This document shows positions 33,367 through 40,276 of a stretch of 40,276 bases of DNA, in pieces. This DNA comes from Ectopseudomonas guguanensis. Lineage in GTDB: Bacteria > Pseudomonadota > Gammaproteobacteria > Pseudomonadales > Pseudomonadaceae. Position 1 is the stretch's first letter. Each line of letters begins with the position of its first letter. The stretch is from assembly GCF_900104265.1 (NCBI RefSeq), contig NZ_FNJJ01000003.1, forward strand, positions 1 through 40,276, given 5' to 3'. A model generated the notes under the pieces. The model made no database searches, had not been told where the DNA came from, and saw only the letters and a list, made by a program, of their open reading frames with translations. Made by a program: the position numbers and the translations under genes.

Positions 33367-34134
33367 ATGAACGATCAATTGCAGCCACTGAAGAAGCAGC
33401 CGCGTGCGGGCAAAAGCAGCCGCAGCGGGACTCAGGACGATGTCGTATATGCCCACATTTTCGATGCCATTCTCGAGCAGCGCCTGGCGCCCGGCACCAA
33501 GCTGAGCGAAGAGGCGCTGGGTGAGATCTTCGGCGTCAGCCGCACCATCATTCGCCGCGCCCTGTCGCGCCTGGCCCACGAGGGTGTGGTGCTGCTGCGC
33601 CCTAACCGCGGTGCGGTGGTGGCCAGCCCCAGCGTCGAAGAAGCCCGGCAGATCTTCTATGCACGCCGCCTGGTCGAGCGCGCCATCACCGAGCTGGCCG
33701 TCGAGCATGCCACCGCCGAGCAGCTGGCCGAGCTGCGGCAGATGGTCAAGGACGAGCAGGACAGCTTCTCCCGCGGCGATCGTGGTGCCGGCATCCGCCT
33801 GTCCGGCGAGTTCCACCTGAAGCTGGCCGAGGCCGCGCGCAATGCGCCGCTGGTGAGCTTCCAGCGCAGCCTGGTGTCGCAGACCTCGCTGATCATCGCC
33901 CAATACGAAAGCGGCAGCCGCTCGCATTGCTCCTACGACGAACACAACCAGTTGATCGACGCCATCGAGGCGTGCGATGCTGAGCGTGCGGTACACCTGA
34001 TGATGCACCACATGGATCACATCGACAGCAAGCTCAACCTGGACGAGGAAAGCGCCTCGGACGATCTGCACGCGGTTTTCTCGCACCTGCTGCAGACCAA
34101 GAAAAAGCCCGGTCGCAACGCTGCCAATCGCTGA
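33367..34134 (+). CDS. GntR-family (FadR/FCD) regulator of the purine cluster
   Basis: This transcription regulator has 255 residues from the ATG at 33367. The winged helix-turn-helix spans about residues 25-88 (QDDVVYAHIFDAILEQRLAPGTKLSEEALGEIFGVSRTIIRRALSRL, then RPNRGAVV). The C-terminal FCD ligand domain has the metal-ligand type histidines in SGEFHLKLAEAARN and HNQLIDAIEACDAERAVHLMMHHMDHI. It ends in a basic tail KKKPGRNAANR. GntR proteins bind short palindromes. The recurrent TTGTATACAA site in this cluster, also in front of this gene, makes it the best candidate binder. The P. aeruginosa homologue is next to the purine genes as I recall. Effector unknown. Confidence 0.92.
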   Translation: MNDQLQPLKKQPRAGKSSRSGTQDDVVYAHIFDAILEQRLAPGTKLSEEALGEIFGVSRTIIRRALSRLAHEGVVLLRPNRGAVVASPSVEEARQIFYARRLVERAITELAVEHATAEQLAELRQMVKDEQDSFSRGDRGAGIRLSGEFHLKLAEAARNAPLVSFQRSLVSQTSLIIAQYESGSRSHCSYDEHNQLIDAIEACDAERAVHLMMHHMDHIDSKLNLDEESASDDLHAVFSHLLQTKKKPGRNAANR

Positions 34135-34152
34135 TTCGTTGCATGTAACAAG

Positions 34153-34184
34153 AAAGCCCCGATGCTCGTGCCTCGGGGCTTTTT
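34153..34184 (+). terminator. Intrinsic terminator of gntR-type gene
   Basis: AAAGCCCCGA and TCGGGGCTTT form a 10-bp stem with T-tail, 19 bp after the stop. Confidence 0.85.
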
Positions 34185-34223
34185 CGATGTGGAGATGATG
34201 TGGCTGAGGCAGGGCGCGTTTGT

Positions 34224-34264
34224 GTAGGAGTGGCTTCAGCCGCGAAATGCCCCGCCTGGAAGAC
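34224..34264. repeat. Family A REP sequence
   Basis: GTAGGAGTGGCTTCAGCCGC, one mismatch from the family A palindrome, at the left edge of the repeat block that follows. Confidence 0.65.
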
Positions 34265-34281
34265 CGCCGCACTGTGGGGGG

Positions 34282-34744
34282 GCTTCAGCCGCGACAAACC
34301 ATCGCCGCTAAAGCGCCTCCCAGAAAGGTTGATAGCGCAGACCGCGTAGCCCGGATGCAATCCGGGGCCAGCAGCCCGAGCTCCCCGGATTACATCCGGG
34401 CTACGGTCTTGTTGGAGCCACGCTCGGCGCGAAGCTTTCGGTTTTGCGGTGTGCTTGCAATTCGCCGCGAGGCGCGGCTCCTACAGGGTAGGGCGGTGCC
34501 TGTGGGGTGTGTGTAGGAGCGGCTGGGCGGCATTCCGCTTCAGCCGCGACAAACCATCGCCGCTAAAGCGCCTCCCACAAAGGTGGATACCGCAGACCGC
34601 GTAGCTGGATGCAATCCGGGGCCAGCAGCCCGAGCTCCCCGGATTACATCCGGGCTACGGTCCTGTTGGAGCCCCGCTAGGCGCGAAGCTTTTGGTTTTG
34701 CGGTGTTCTCTCGATTCGCCGCGGGGCGCGGCTCCTACAGGGTG
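34282..34744. repeat. Direct repeat, about 208 bp twice, built from REP elements
   Basis: Copy 1 is 34282-34489 and copy 2 is 34537-34744, 255 bp apart. Each copy holds a family A half, a family C palindrome pair (CGGATGCAATCCGGGG and CCCCGGATTACATCCGGG) and a second family A half ending GCGGCTCCTACAG. Copy 2 has lost two bases in its left C arm (GTAGCTGGATGC instead of GTAGCCCGGATGC) and stops 3 bp short of the emrB-type stop codon. The 34135-34747 gap contains no gene. Confidence 0.8.
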
Positions 34745-34747
34745 GGG

Positions 34748-36301
34748 TCAGTGAGCTGCGCCGCCGCCTGCCATGTTCTGCGGCAGCTTCCGCGTCAGCA
34801 GGATCGCCAGCATGCTCACGCCTAGGGCGATGCCGATGAAGTGGAAGGCATCGTTGTAGGCCATTATGGTCGCTTGTTCGTGAACGATCTGGCTGAGCCT
34901 GGCCAAGGCCGCCTGTTCGCTGCCGAGGGTCTGCGTCAGCAGCTGCAGACGCTCCTCGACCTGCGGGTTGGTTGGCACGATGGATTCGCGCAGGTAGTCG
35001 AAATAGACCTTGGCGCGGGCATCCAGCAGGGTCGCGAGCAGGGCGATGCCGATGGCGCCGCCGAGGTTGCGCAGGATGTTGAACAGGCTCGAGGCCGAGC
35101 CGGCATCCTGCGGCAGGATGTAGGCGGTGGCGATCAGCGACACGGTGACCATCACCAATGGTTGGCCAAGTGCGCGGATGATCTGGATGTGCTGGAACTG
35201 CTCGCCGGCGAAGTCCGGGTTGAGCACCCCGGAGAAGAAGCTCGCCGCGCCGAACAGGGCGAAACCCAGGGCGCACAGCCATTTCGGCGAGATGACCTTC
35301 ATCAGCCTGGGCACCAGCGGAATCAGGAACAGCTGGGGTACACCCATCCACATGATCACTTCGCCGATCTGCATGGCGTTGTAGCCCTGGATTTGTGCCA
35401 GGTACAGCGGCAGCACGTAGATCGAACCATACAGGCCGACACCGAGGCCCAGGCTGGAAATGCTGGCCAGGCCGAAATTGCGCTCGCGCAGTACGCCGAG
35501 GTTGATCAGCGGGTTGGGCCGAGACAGCTGCAGGATCACGAACAGGATCAGGCTGACCAGCGCCACGCTGCCGAGGCCGACGATCAGTTGCGATTCCAGC
35601 CAGTCCTTGCGGTGACCCTCTTCGAGAAACACTTGCAGGCAGCCCAGGCCGAGGCCCAGGGTGACGATGCCGGCGTAGTCGGTGGTCTTCAGCAGCTCCC
35701 AGTGCGGCGCCTTCTTCTCCAGGCCATAGAGCAGCCCGGCGATCATGATCAGGCCGGGCGGCACGTTGATGTAGAAGATGTATTCCCAGCCCCAGTTCTC
35801 GGTCAGCCAGCCGCCGAGGGTGGGACCGATGGAGGGGGCGAAGGTGGCGGTGATGGCGAACAGGGCCATGCCCTTGGCGCGGTGTTGCTCGGGTAGCTTG
35901 ATCAGCGTCATGGTGAACGCCAGCGGGATCAGCGCGCCGCCGGTGAAACCCTGCAAAGCACGGAACACGATCATGCTTTCCAGGCTCCAGGCCAGGGAGC
36001 AGAGCAGCGAGGCGATCAGAAAGCCCACCGATACCCATACCGCCAGGCGCCGCGCCGAGAGCAACTGCACCAGCCAGGCGGTCAGCGGGATCATGATGAT
36101 CTCGGCCACCAGATAGGACGTGGAAATCCACGAACCTTCCTCCAGGGTGGCGGACAGTGCGCCTTGGATATCCTTGAGTGAAGAGTTGGTGATCTGGATA
36201 TCCAGCACCGCCATGAAGGCGCCGAGCATGGCGCTCATCACCGCAATCCAGTCGCGGCGGCTGGGCTCCGCCGTCGGGCGGATCAGCGCATCACCCGCCA
36301 T
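34748..36301 (-). CDS. DHA2-family MFS multidrug efflux transporter (EmrB-like)
   Basis: This is a 14-TM proton-coupled drug exporter of 517 residues. Characteristic parts are DWIAVMSAMLGAFMAVLDIQITNSSLKDI in TM1 (motif D1), VFRALQGFTGGALIPLAF, and ITATFAPSIGPTLGGWLTENWGWEYIFYINVPPGL (motif C and beyond), all typical of EmrB/QacA. Its start overlaps the adaptor gene by 11 bp, so the two form a translationally coupled pair. A dedicated outer-membrane partner is not next to it. Regulation by the divergent LysR protein is likely but not proven. Confidence 0.94.
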   Translation of the reverse strand: MAGDALIRPTAEPSRRDWIAVMSAMLGAFMAVLDIQITNSSLKDIQGALSATLEEGSWISTSYLVAEIIMIPLTAWLVQLLSARRLAVWVSVGFLIASLLCSLAWSLESMIVFRALQGFTGGALIPLAFTMTLIKLPEQHRAKGMALFAITATFAPSIGPTLGGWLTENWGWEYIFYINVPPGLIMIAGLLYGLEKKAPHWELLKTTDYAGIVTLGLGLGCLQVFLEEGHRKDWLESQLIVGLGSVALVSLILFVILQLSRPNPLINLGVLRERNFGLASISSLGLGVGLYGSIYVLPLYLAQIQGYNAMQIGEVIMWMGVPQLFLIPLVPRLMKVISPKWLCALGFALFGAASFFSGVLNPDFAGEQFQHIQIIRALGQPLVMVTVSLIATAYILPQDAGSASSLFNILRNLGGAIGIALLATLLDARAKVYFDYLRESIVPTNPQVEERLQLLTQTLGSEQAALARLSQIVHEQATIMAYNDAFHFIGIALGVSMLAILLTRKLPQNMAGGGAAH

Positions 36302-37340
36302 GGCTGTCGTCGCTGCGCAGATCGACCGTGACTTCCACCGACATGCCGGGGCGGATCAGTCCACGCAGCGGATTGTCGGCTGCGAAGGTCAGCTTGACCG
36401 GGATGCGCTGCACCACCTTGGTGAAGTTGCCGGTGGCGTTGTCTGGCGGTAGCAGGCTGAACTGCGCGCCGGAGGCGGCGAACAGACTGTCGATACGGCC
36501 TTCGATGGGCGTGTCGGGATAGCTGTCGAATAGCAGCTCGGCCTTTTGTCCCGGGCGCATGCGGCCGATCTGGGTTTCCTTGAAGTTGGCCTGGATCCAG
36601 ATGTCCTGATCCGGTACCAGCGACAGCAGGTAGGCGCCGCTTTGCACCACCTGGCCTTCGCGGGCCGAGCGCTGGCCGACCATGCCGCTGATTGGCGCGT
36701 GAATCTGTGTGCGCGAGAGGTTGAGGTCGGCCTGTTCCAGGTCGGCCTCGGCGGAAAGAATCAGCGCGTCCAGGCGCTTGAGCTCGGCTTCCAGGCTGGC
36801 CACCTGCTGACGCTGCGCCTGCAGATCGGCCTGGGCCTTGGCCACTTGCGAGCGGGCCACGCGATTGTCGGCGGCCAGGGTTGTGACCCGCTCTTCGGAG
36901 ACATAACCCGGCTTGCGCAGGGTCTGGGCGCGGCCGAGATCGAGTTTGGCGCGATCGAGGGTCGCCTGGCTGGCGGCGACGTCGGCCTGGCTGGCGGCAA
37001 TCAGGCTGGCCTGCTGGTCGAGCTTGCTCTGCGCCTGGGCACGCTCGGCCTGGTGGGTTTCCAGAGCGGCGAGGGCGCGCTGGCGAGCCAGGCGGAAGTC
37101 GGCGTCTTCCAGCACGGCCAGCAACTGGCCAGCCTCCACATGCTGGTTGTCGCGCACCAGCACCTTTTCGATGCGCGCATTCAATTGGCTGGAAACACGG
37201 GTGATCTCGCCCTGTACGTAGGCGTTGTCGGTACTCTCGTGATAGCGGCCAATCAGCAGCCATTGAGCGAGCAGGGCGCCGACGATAAGGGCCAGAAGAA
37301 TCACGAAGACGAGAAGGCGGCGTTGCAGTTTGGCGGGCAT
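36291..37340 (-). CDS. HlyD/EmrA-family membrane fusion protein
   Basis: This is the periplasmic adaptor for the MFS exporter. The 349 residues have one N-terminal membrane anchor (LLVFVILLALIVGALLAQWLLI, about 9-30), then STDNAYVQGEITRVSSQLNARIEKVLVRDNQHVEAGQLLAVL (first lipoyl half), a long alpha-helical coiled coil (about 85-205) rich in Ala/Gln/Leu, the second lipoyl half THIAPISGMVGQ-like sequence TQIHAPISGMVGQ and the beta-barrel ending LRGLIRPGMSVEVTVD. It precedes the MFS gene with an 11-bp overlap and is divergent from the LysR gene. Confidence 0.94.
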   Translation of the reverse strand: MPAKLQRRLLVFVILLALIVGALLAQWLLIGRYHESTDNAYVQGEITRVSSQLNARIEKVLVRDNQHVEAGQLLAVLEDADFRLARQRALAALETHQAERAQAQSKLDQQASLIAASQADVAASQATLDRAKLDLGRAQTLRKPGYVSEERVTTLAADNRVARSQVAKAQADLQAQRQQVASLEAELKRLDALILSAEADLEQADLNLSRTQIHAPISGMVGQRSAREGQVVQSGAYLLSLVPDQDIWIQANFKETQIGRMRPGQKAELLFDSYPDTPIEGRIDSLFAASGAQFSLLPPDNATGNFTKVVQRIPVKLTFAADNPLRGLIRPGMSVEVTVDLRSDDSHGG

Positions 37341-37447
37341 GCTTGAGGCTCGGGATGCGGCAGAGAAATGTAAGTAAATTTAACCATGTTCCCTTTGCGC
37401 TAGTAGACTCTAGACTTGGCATGCTTTGTTGCTTATGAGGAACAATC
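37341..37447. promoter_or_regulatory. Divergent emrA-like/lysR promoter region
   Basis: The 107-bp region holds AGTAGACTCTAGACTTGG at 37401-37418, with a TAGAC direct repeat, and several AT-rich patches. LysR proteins often bind such divergent regions. A GAGGAA ribosome-binding site serves the LysR gene. No precise operator can be assigned. Confidence 0.45.
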
Positions 37448-38368
37448 ATGGGGCTCGATGACGCACTGATCTTTACCCGAGTGGTGGAGTGCCACAGCTT
37501 CACCCAGGCTGCGACCAGCATGGGAATGCAGAAGTCGACAGTTAGTCGGCGCATCGCGCTGCTCGAGGAGCGTCTGGGCGTCCGTCTGCTCAATCGCACC
37601 ACGCGCAAGTTGCGTTTGACCGAAGTAGGACAGGCCTATTACGAGCGTTGCCGGCAGATCATGCTCGACTTCGCCGAGGCCGAGCAGGCGGTGATGCAGC
37701 TGCAGCGCGAGCCCTCGGGGCTGTTGCGCATTACCTCACCCATCGAGTTCGGCCAGCTATTCCTTGGGCGAGTGCTGGGCGAGTTCATGCGCCAATACCC
37801 GCAGATCGATGCCGAAGTGGAACTGACCTCGCGCTCGGTGGACCCGCTGGAGGAGGGCGTGGACATCGCCATCCAGGTCGGCCAGCCGCAGGATTCCACC
37901 CTGATCGCGCGCAAGCTGTTCGAGAGCGGCCGGCGCCTGTGCGCCAGCCCTGCCTACCTGGCTGCCCACGGTACGCCGCGCAGCGTCGCCGAGCTGGAGG
38001 GGCATCGGGCGATCCTCCTGCAGCACGATGCCCCACGCTACTGGCCACTGCTGGGTGAGCATCTGCCCTGCCAGCGCGTGATGACCTGCAACAACATCAC
38101 CTTTGCCCGCGAGGTGACCCTGGCCGGTGCGGGTATCTCCGGTCTGCCGGTGATGATCAGCGAGGAGGCGGTGCGCAGCGGGCGCCTGGTCGAGCTGCTG
38201 CCCGAGGCGCGCCTGCCGGTGGGCGAGGTCTATGCCATTTACCCGTCGCGGCGCTTCCAGGCGATGAAGGTCAAGACCTTCCTCGACTTTCTGATTGCCA
38301 GCTTGCCCATCACCCGCGGCGGGCTGCTGGAGCCGGGGGGCGCCGGCCTGCTAACATCGCCCGCTTGA
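37448..38368 (+). CDS. LysR-family transcription regulator
   Basis: This regulator has 306 residues. The N-terminal helix-turn-helix is [55 protein letters not shown] in consecutive helices, followed by the LysR substrate-binding domain ([35 protein letters not shown]). It belongs to the branch often linked to efflux or aldehyde/quinone genes. It is divergent from the EmrAB-like pair, the typical arrangement for a LysR regulator and its target. The inducer is unknown. gltX begins 34 bp downstream. Confidence 0.92.
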   Translation: MGLDDALIFTRVVECHSFTQAATSMGMQKSTVSRRIALLEERLGVRLLNRTTRKLRLTEVGQAYYERCRQIMLDFAEAEQAVMQLQREPSGLLRITSPIEFGQLFLGRVLGEFMRQYPQIDAEVELTSRSVDPLEEGVDIAIQVGQPQDSTLIARKLFESGRRLCASPAYLAAHGTPRSVAELEGHRAILLQHDAPRYWPLLGEHLPCQRVMTCNNITFAREVTLAGAGISGLPVMISEEAVRSGRLVELLPEARLPVGEVYAIYPSRRFQAMKVKTFLDFLIASLPITRGGLLEPGGAGLLTSPA

Positions 38369-38402
38369 TTCAACACCTCGTGTCTTCCTTCCGAGAGCAT
38401 TC

Positions 38403-39884
38403 ATGACCACCGTCCGTACCCGTATCGCGCCTTCGCCGACTGGCGATCCCCATGTCGGCACTGCCTACATCGCACTGTTCAACCTGTGCTTCGCTCGCCA
38501 GCACGGCGGTCAGTTCATCCTGCGTATCGAAGACACCGACCAACTGCGTTCGACCCGCGAGTCCGAGCAGCAGATCTTCGACGCCCTGCGTTGGCTGGGC
38601 ATCGAATGGGACGAGGGTCCGGATGTCGGCGGCCCGCATGGCCCGTACCGGCAGAGCGAGCGCGGCGAGATCTACAAGCAGTACTCGGACGAGCTGGTCG
38701 CCAAGGGCCATGCCTTCCCGTGCTTCTGCTCCGCCGAGCGCCTCGACGAAGTGCGCGCGCAGCAGATGGCCAACAAGGAAACCCCGCGCTACGACGGCCA
38801 TTGCATGCACCTCGACCCGGCCGAGGCGCAGCGTCGCATCGCTGCAGGCGAGTCGCACGTGGTGCGCATGAAGGTGCCGAGCGAAGGCGTCTGCGTGGTG
38901 CCGGACATGCTGCGTGGCGACGTCGAGATCCCCTGGGATCGCATGGACATGCAGGTGCTGATGAAGGCCGATGGCCTGCCCACCTACTTCCTGGCCAACG
39001 TGGTCGACGACCACCTGATGGGCATCACCCATGTGCTGCGTGGCGAGGAATGGCTGCCGTCGGCGCCCAAGCTGATCAAGCTGTACGAGTACTTCGGCTG
39101 GGAACAGCCGGCGCTGTGCTATATGCCGCTGCTGCGCAATCCGGACAAGAGCAAGCTGTCCAAGCGTAAGAACCCCACCAGCATCACCTTCTACGAGCGA
39201 ATGGGCTACTTGCCGCAGGCCATGCTCAATTATCTGGGGCGCATGGGCTGGTCGATGCCGGACGAGCGCGAGAAGTTCTCCCTGCACGAGATGATCGAGC
39301 ACTTCGACATCAACCGCGTGTCGCTGGGCGGGCCGATCTTCGATCTGGAGAAACTGTCCTGGCTCAACGGTCAATGGCTGCGCGAGCTGCCGGTGGAAAC
39401 CTTCGCCGCCGAAGTGCAGAAGTGGGCGCTCAACCCCGAGTATCTGATGAAGATCGCGCCGCACGTGCAGGGCAGGGTGGAAACCTTCAGCCAGATCGCA
39501 CCGCTGGCCGGCTTCTTCTTCTCCGGCGCGCTGAACCTGGACGCCAAGCTGTTCGAGCACAAGAAGCTGTCGCCCGATCAGGTGCGCCAGCTGATGCAGC
39601 TGATCCTGTGGAAGCTCGAGTCGCTGCGCCAGTGGGAAAAGGAGCGCATCACCGGCTGCATCCAGGCGGTGGTCGAGCACCTGGAACTGAAGCTGCGTGA
39701 CGCCATGCCGCTGATGTTCGCGGCCATTACCGGCCAGGCCAGCTCGGTGTCGGTGCTCGATGCCATGGAAATCCTCGGCCCGGATCTGACCCGCTTCCGC
39801 CTGCGTCAGGCGCTGGAGCTGCTCGGCGGCACCTCGAAGAAAGAGACCAAGGAGTGGGAGAAGCTGCTGGCGAGCATCGCCTGA
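38403..39884 (+). CDS. gltX: Glutamyl-tRNA synthetase
   Basis: It charges tRNA-Glu with glutamate. This class I synthetase of 493 residues has the HIGH-type motif in [18 protein letters not shown] at 10-27. The zinc site is formed by CFC (about 112-114) and HCMH (about 136-139). The KMSKS-type loop [11 protein letters not shown] is near 257, and the C-terminal anticodon-binding helices are intact. It has its own start 34 bp after the LysR gene and is followed, beyond a family B palindrome pair, by tRNA-Ala and its cognate tRNA-Glu. Confidence 0.97.
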   Translation: MTTVRTRIAPSPTGDPHVGTAYIALFNLCFARQHGGQFILRIEDTDQLRSTRESEQQIFDALRWLGIEWDEGPDVGGPHGPYRQSERGEIYKQYSDELVAKGHAFPCFCSAERLDEVRAQQMANKETPRYDGHCMHLDPAEAQRRIAAGESHVVRMKVPSEGVCVVPDMLRGDVEIPWDRMDMQVLMKADGLPTYFLANVVDDHLMGITHVLRGEEWLPSAPKLIKLYEYFGWEQPALCYMPLLRNPDKSKLSKRKNPTSITFYERMGYLPQAMLNYLGRMGWSMPDEREKFSLHEMIEHFDINRVSLGGPIFDLEKLSWLNGQWLRELPVETFAAEVQKWALNPEYLMKIAPHVQGRVETFSQIAPLAGFFFSGALNLDAKLFEHKKLSPDQVRQLMQLILWKLESLRQWEKERITGCIQAVVEHLELKLRDAMPLMFAAITGQASSVSVLDAMEILGPDLTRFRLRQALELLGGTSKKETKEWEKLLASIA

Positions 39885-39949
39885 CATAGGGTGCGCCGCG
39901 CGCACCGGGGTATCCTCGGTTGCGGCGGTGCGCGCGGCGCATCCTACGG
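39885..39949. repeat. Family B palindromic repeat pair after gltX
   Basis: TAGGGTGCGCCGCGCGCACC at 39887 faces GGTGCGCGCGGCGCATCCTA at 39927. It begins directly after the gltX stop and probably serves as its transcript-end stem. Confidence 0.75.
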
Positions 39950-40014
39950 CTCGTCGCATAGCCCTAAGTAATTGTTCTAGTGGCAAAAACTTTTGGCTGG
40001 CAGGAAAAATGTTG

Positions 40015-40043
40015 TTGACAGCCAATCGGGGCGCTCTTAACAT
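40015..40043 (+). promoter_or_regulatory. Sigma-70 promoter of the tRNA operon
   Basis: TTGACA at 40015-40020 and TAACAT at 40038-40043 are 17 bp apart. A GC-rich segment (GCGCCCC) follows the -10 element, as in stringently controlled stable-RNA promoters. Confidence 0.8.
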
Positions 40044-40061
40044 GCGCCCCGTCCTCGAGAT

Positions 40062-40137
<76 letters not shown>

Positions 40138-40169
40138 ATCTCGACTCCTTCGGGAGTGCCAGAATCGAT

Positions 40170-40183
40170 GTGAATCGATTCAC
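40170..40183. other. Palindrome in the tRNA-Ala/tRNA-Glu spacer
   Basis: GTGAATCGATTCAC is a perfect 14-bp palindrome in the 60-bp spacer. A CTCC-ttc-GGGAG mini-hairpin is also present at 40145-40155. Both may guide precursor processing. Confidence 0.4.
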
Positions 40184-40197
40184 GATCAGGGTCTTGC

Positions 40198-40273
40198 GTC
40201 CCCTTCGTCTAGTGGCCTAGGACACCGCCCTTTCACGGCGGTAACAGGGGTTCGAGTCCCCTAGGGGACGCCA
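40198..40273 (+). tRNA. tRNA-Glu (anticodon TTC)
   Basis: The 76-nt cloverleaf begins GTCCCCTTCGTCTAGTGG. The anticodon arm is CCGCC-CTTTCAC-GGCGG with anticodon TTC, and the T arm is AGGGGTTCGAGTCCCCT. The acceptor pairs GTCCCCT with AGGGGAC, then G and the encoded CCA. It lies downstream of gltX, whose product charges it. Confidence 0.96.
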
Positions 40274-40276
40274 CTT

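Noticed and set aside
34748..37340. EmrAB-like pair as part of the purine regulon
   Set aside because: No GntR-type or RutR-like site lies upstream, and it has its own divergent LysR regulator.
37415..37435. Sigma-54-like promoter TGGCAT...TTGC upstream of the LysR gene
   Set aside because: The GG and GC elements are 11 bp apart instead of 10, and the sequence has a T in place of the conserved C; probably chance.

Overview
The window reads as a chromosomal segment of a high-GC Pseudomonas. The evidence is gene content and order, the GTAGGAGCGGCTTCAGCCGC repeat family, and a gltX - tRNA-Ala - tRNA-Glu block. A member of the P. mendocina/alcaligenes/oleovorans side of the genus is my inference, not something I can prove from sequence alone. 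The gene order from the potassium channel, pyruvate kinase and glyoxylate genes through moaA and the purine genes to a GntR regulator resembles, from memory, the PA1496-PA1520 region of P. aeruginosa.

Layout. 1-400: a multi-hairpin dispersed repeat. 401-2810: a DASS anion symporter and a Kv-type potassium channel, both on the minus strand. 2811-3298: intergenic, with a MITE-like element. 3299-8887: a tripartite RND efflux operon on the plus strand (lipoprotein adaptor, permease, NodT-type outer-membrane factor). 9107-11201: topoisomerase IB and a urea transporter. 11444-17945: glyoxylate/glycerate genes on the minus strand (pyk, ttuD, glxR, hyi, gcl). 18278-22000: a GlcG-like gene, a RutR-like TetR regulator, a moaA paralogue and a periplasmic binding protein. 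22146-26606: an NCS1 permease, a Tsx-like porin and an NCS2 permease. 27033-31137: ureide genes (puuD, allA, uraD, puuE, and divergent uraH). 31442-34134: a second NCS2/AzgA-type permease and a GntR/FCD regulator. 34748-38368: an EmrAB-type efflux pair with a divergent LysR regulator. 38403 to the end: gltX, tRNA-Ala(GGC) and tRNA-Glu(TTC).

How it works together. Purines and nucleosides would enter through the Tsx-like porin and the NCS1, NCS2 and AzgA-type permeases. Urate is oxidised by membrane-bound, cytochrome c-tailed PuuD and processed by UraH, UraD and PuuE to allantoate. AllA releases glyoxylate from ureidoglycolate. Gcl condenses glyoxylate to tartronate semialdehyde, Hyi and GlxR convert this to glycerate, and TtuD and Pyk feed it to pyruvate. 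A MoaA paralogue could supply molybdenum cofactor for xanthine dehydrogenase, which is not in the window. Allantoicase, the step between PuuE and AllA, is also absent; in the P. aeruginosa order I recall, it lies exactly where only 45 bp separate uraD and allA here.

The most interesting signal is regulatory. A palindrome of the form TTGTATACAA recurs 12 times, in essentially every promoter region of the purine/glyoxylate cluster, including that of the GntR gene. A second palindrome of the form TTGACC-N4-GGTCAA, very close to the E. coli RutR box, lies beside it in most of the same regions, including the promoter of the RutR-like TetR gene. This suggests two local regulators acting on a shared set of promoters. 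The intergenic regions also carry several families of dispersed palindromes, two MITE-like elements and two direct-repeat blocks.
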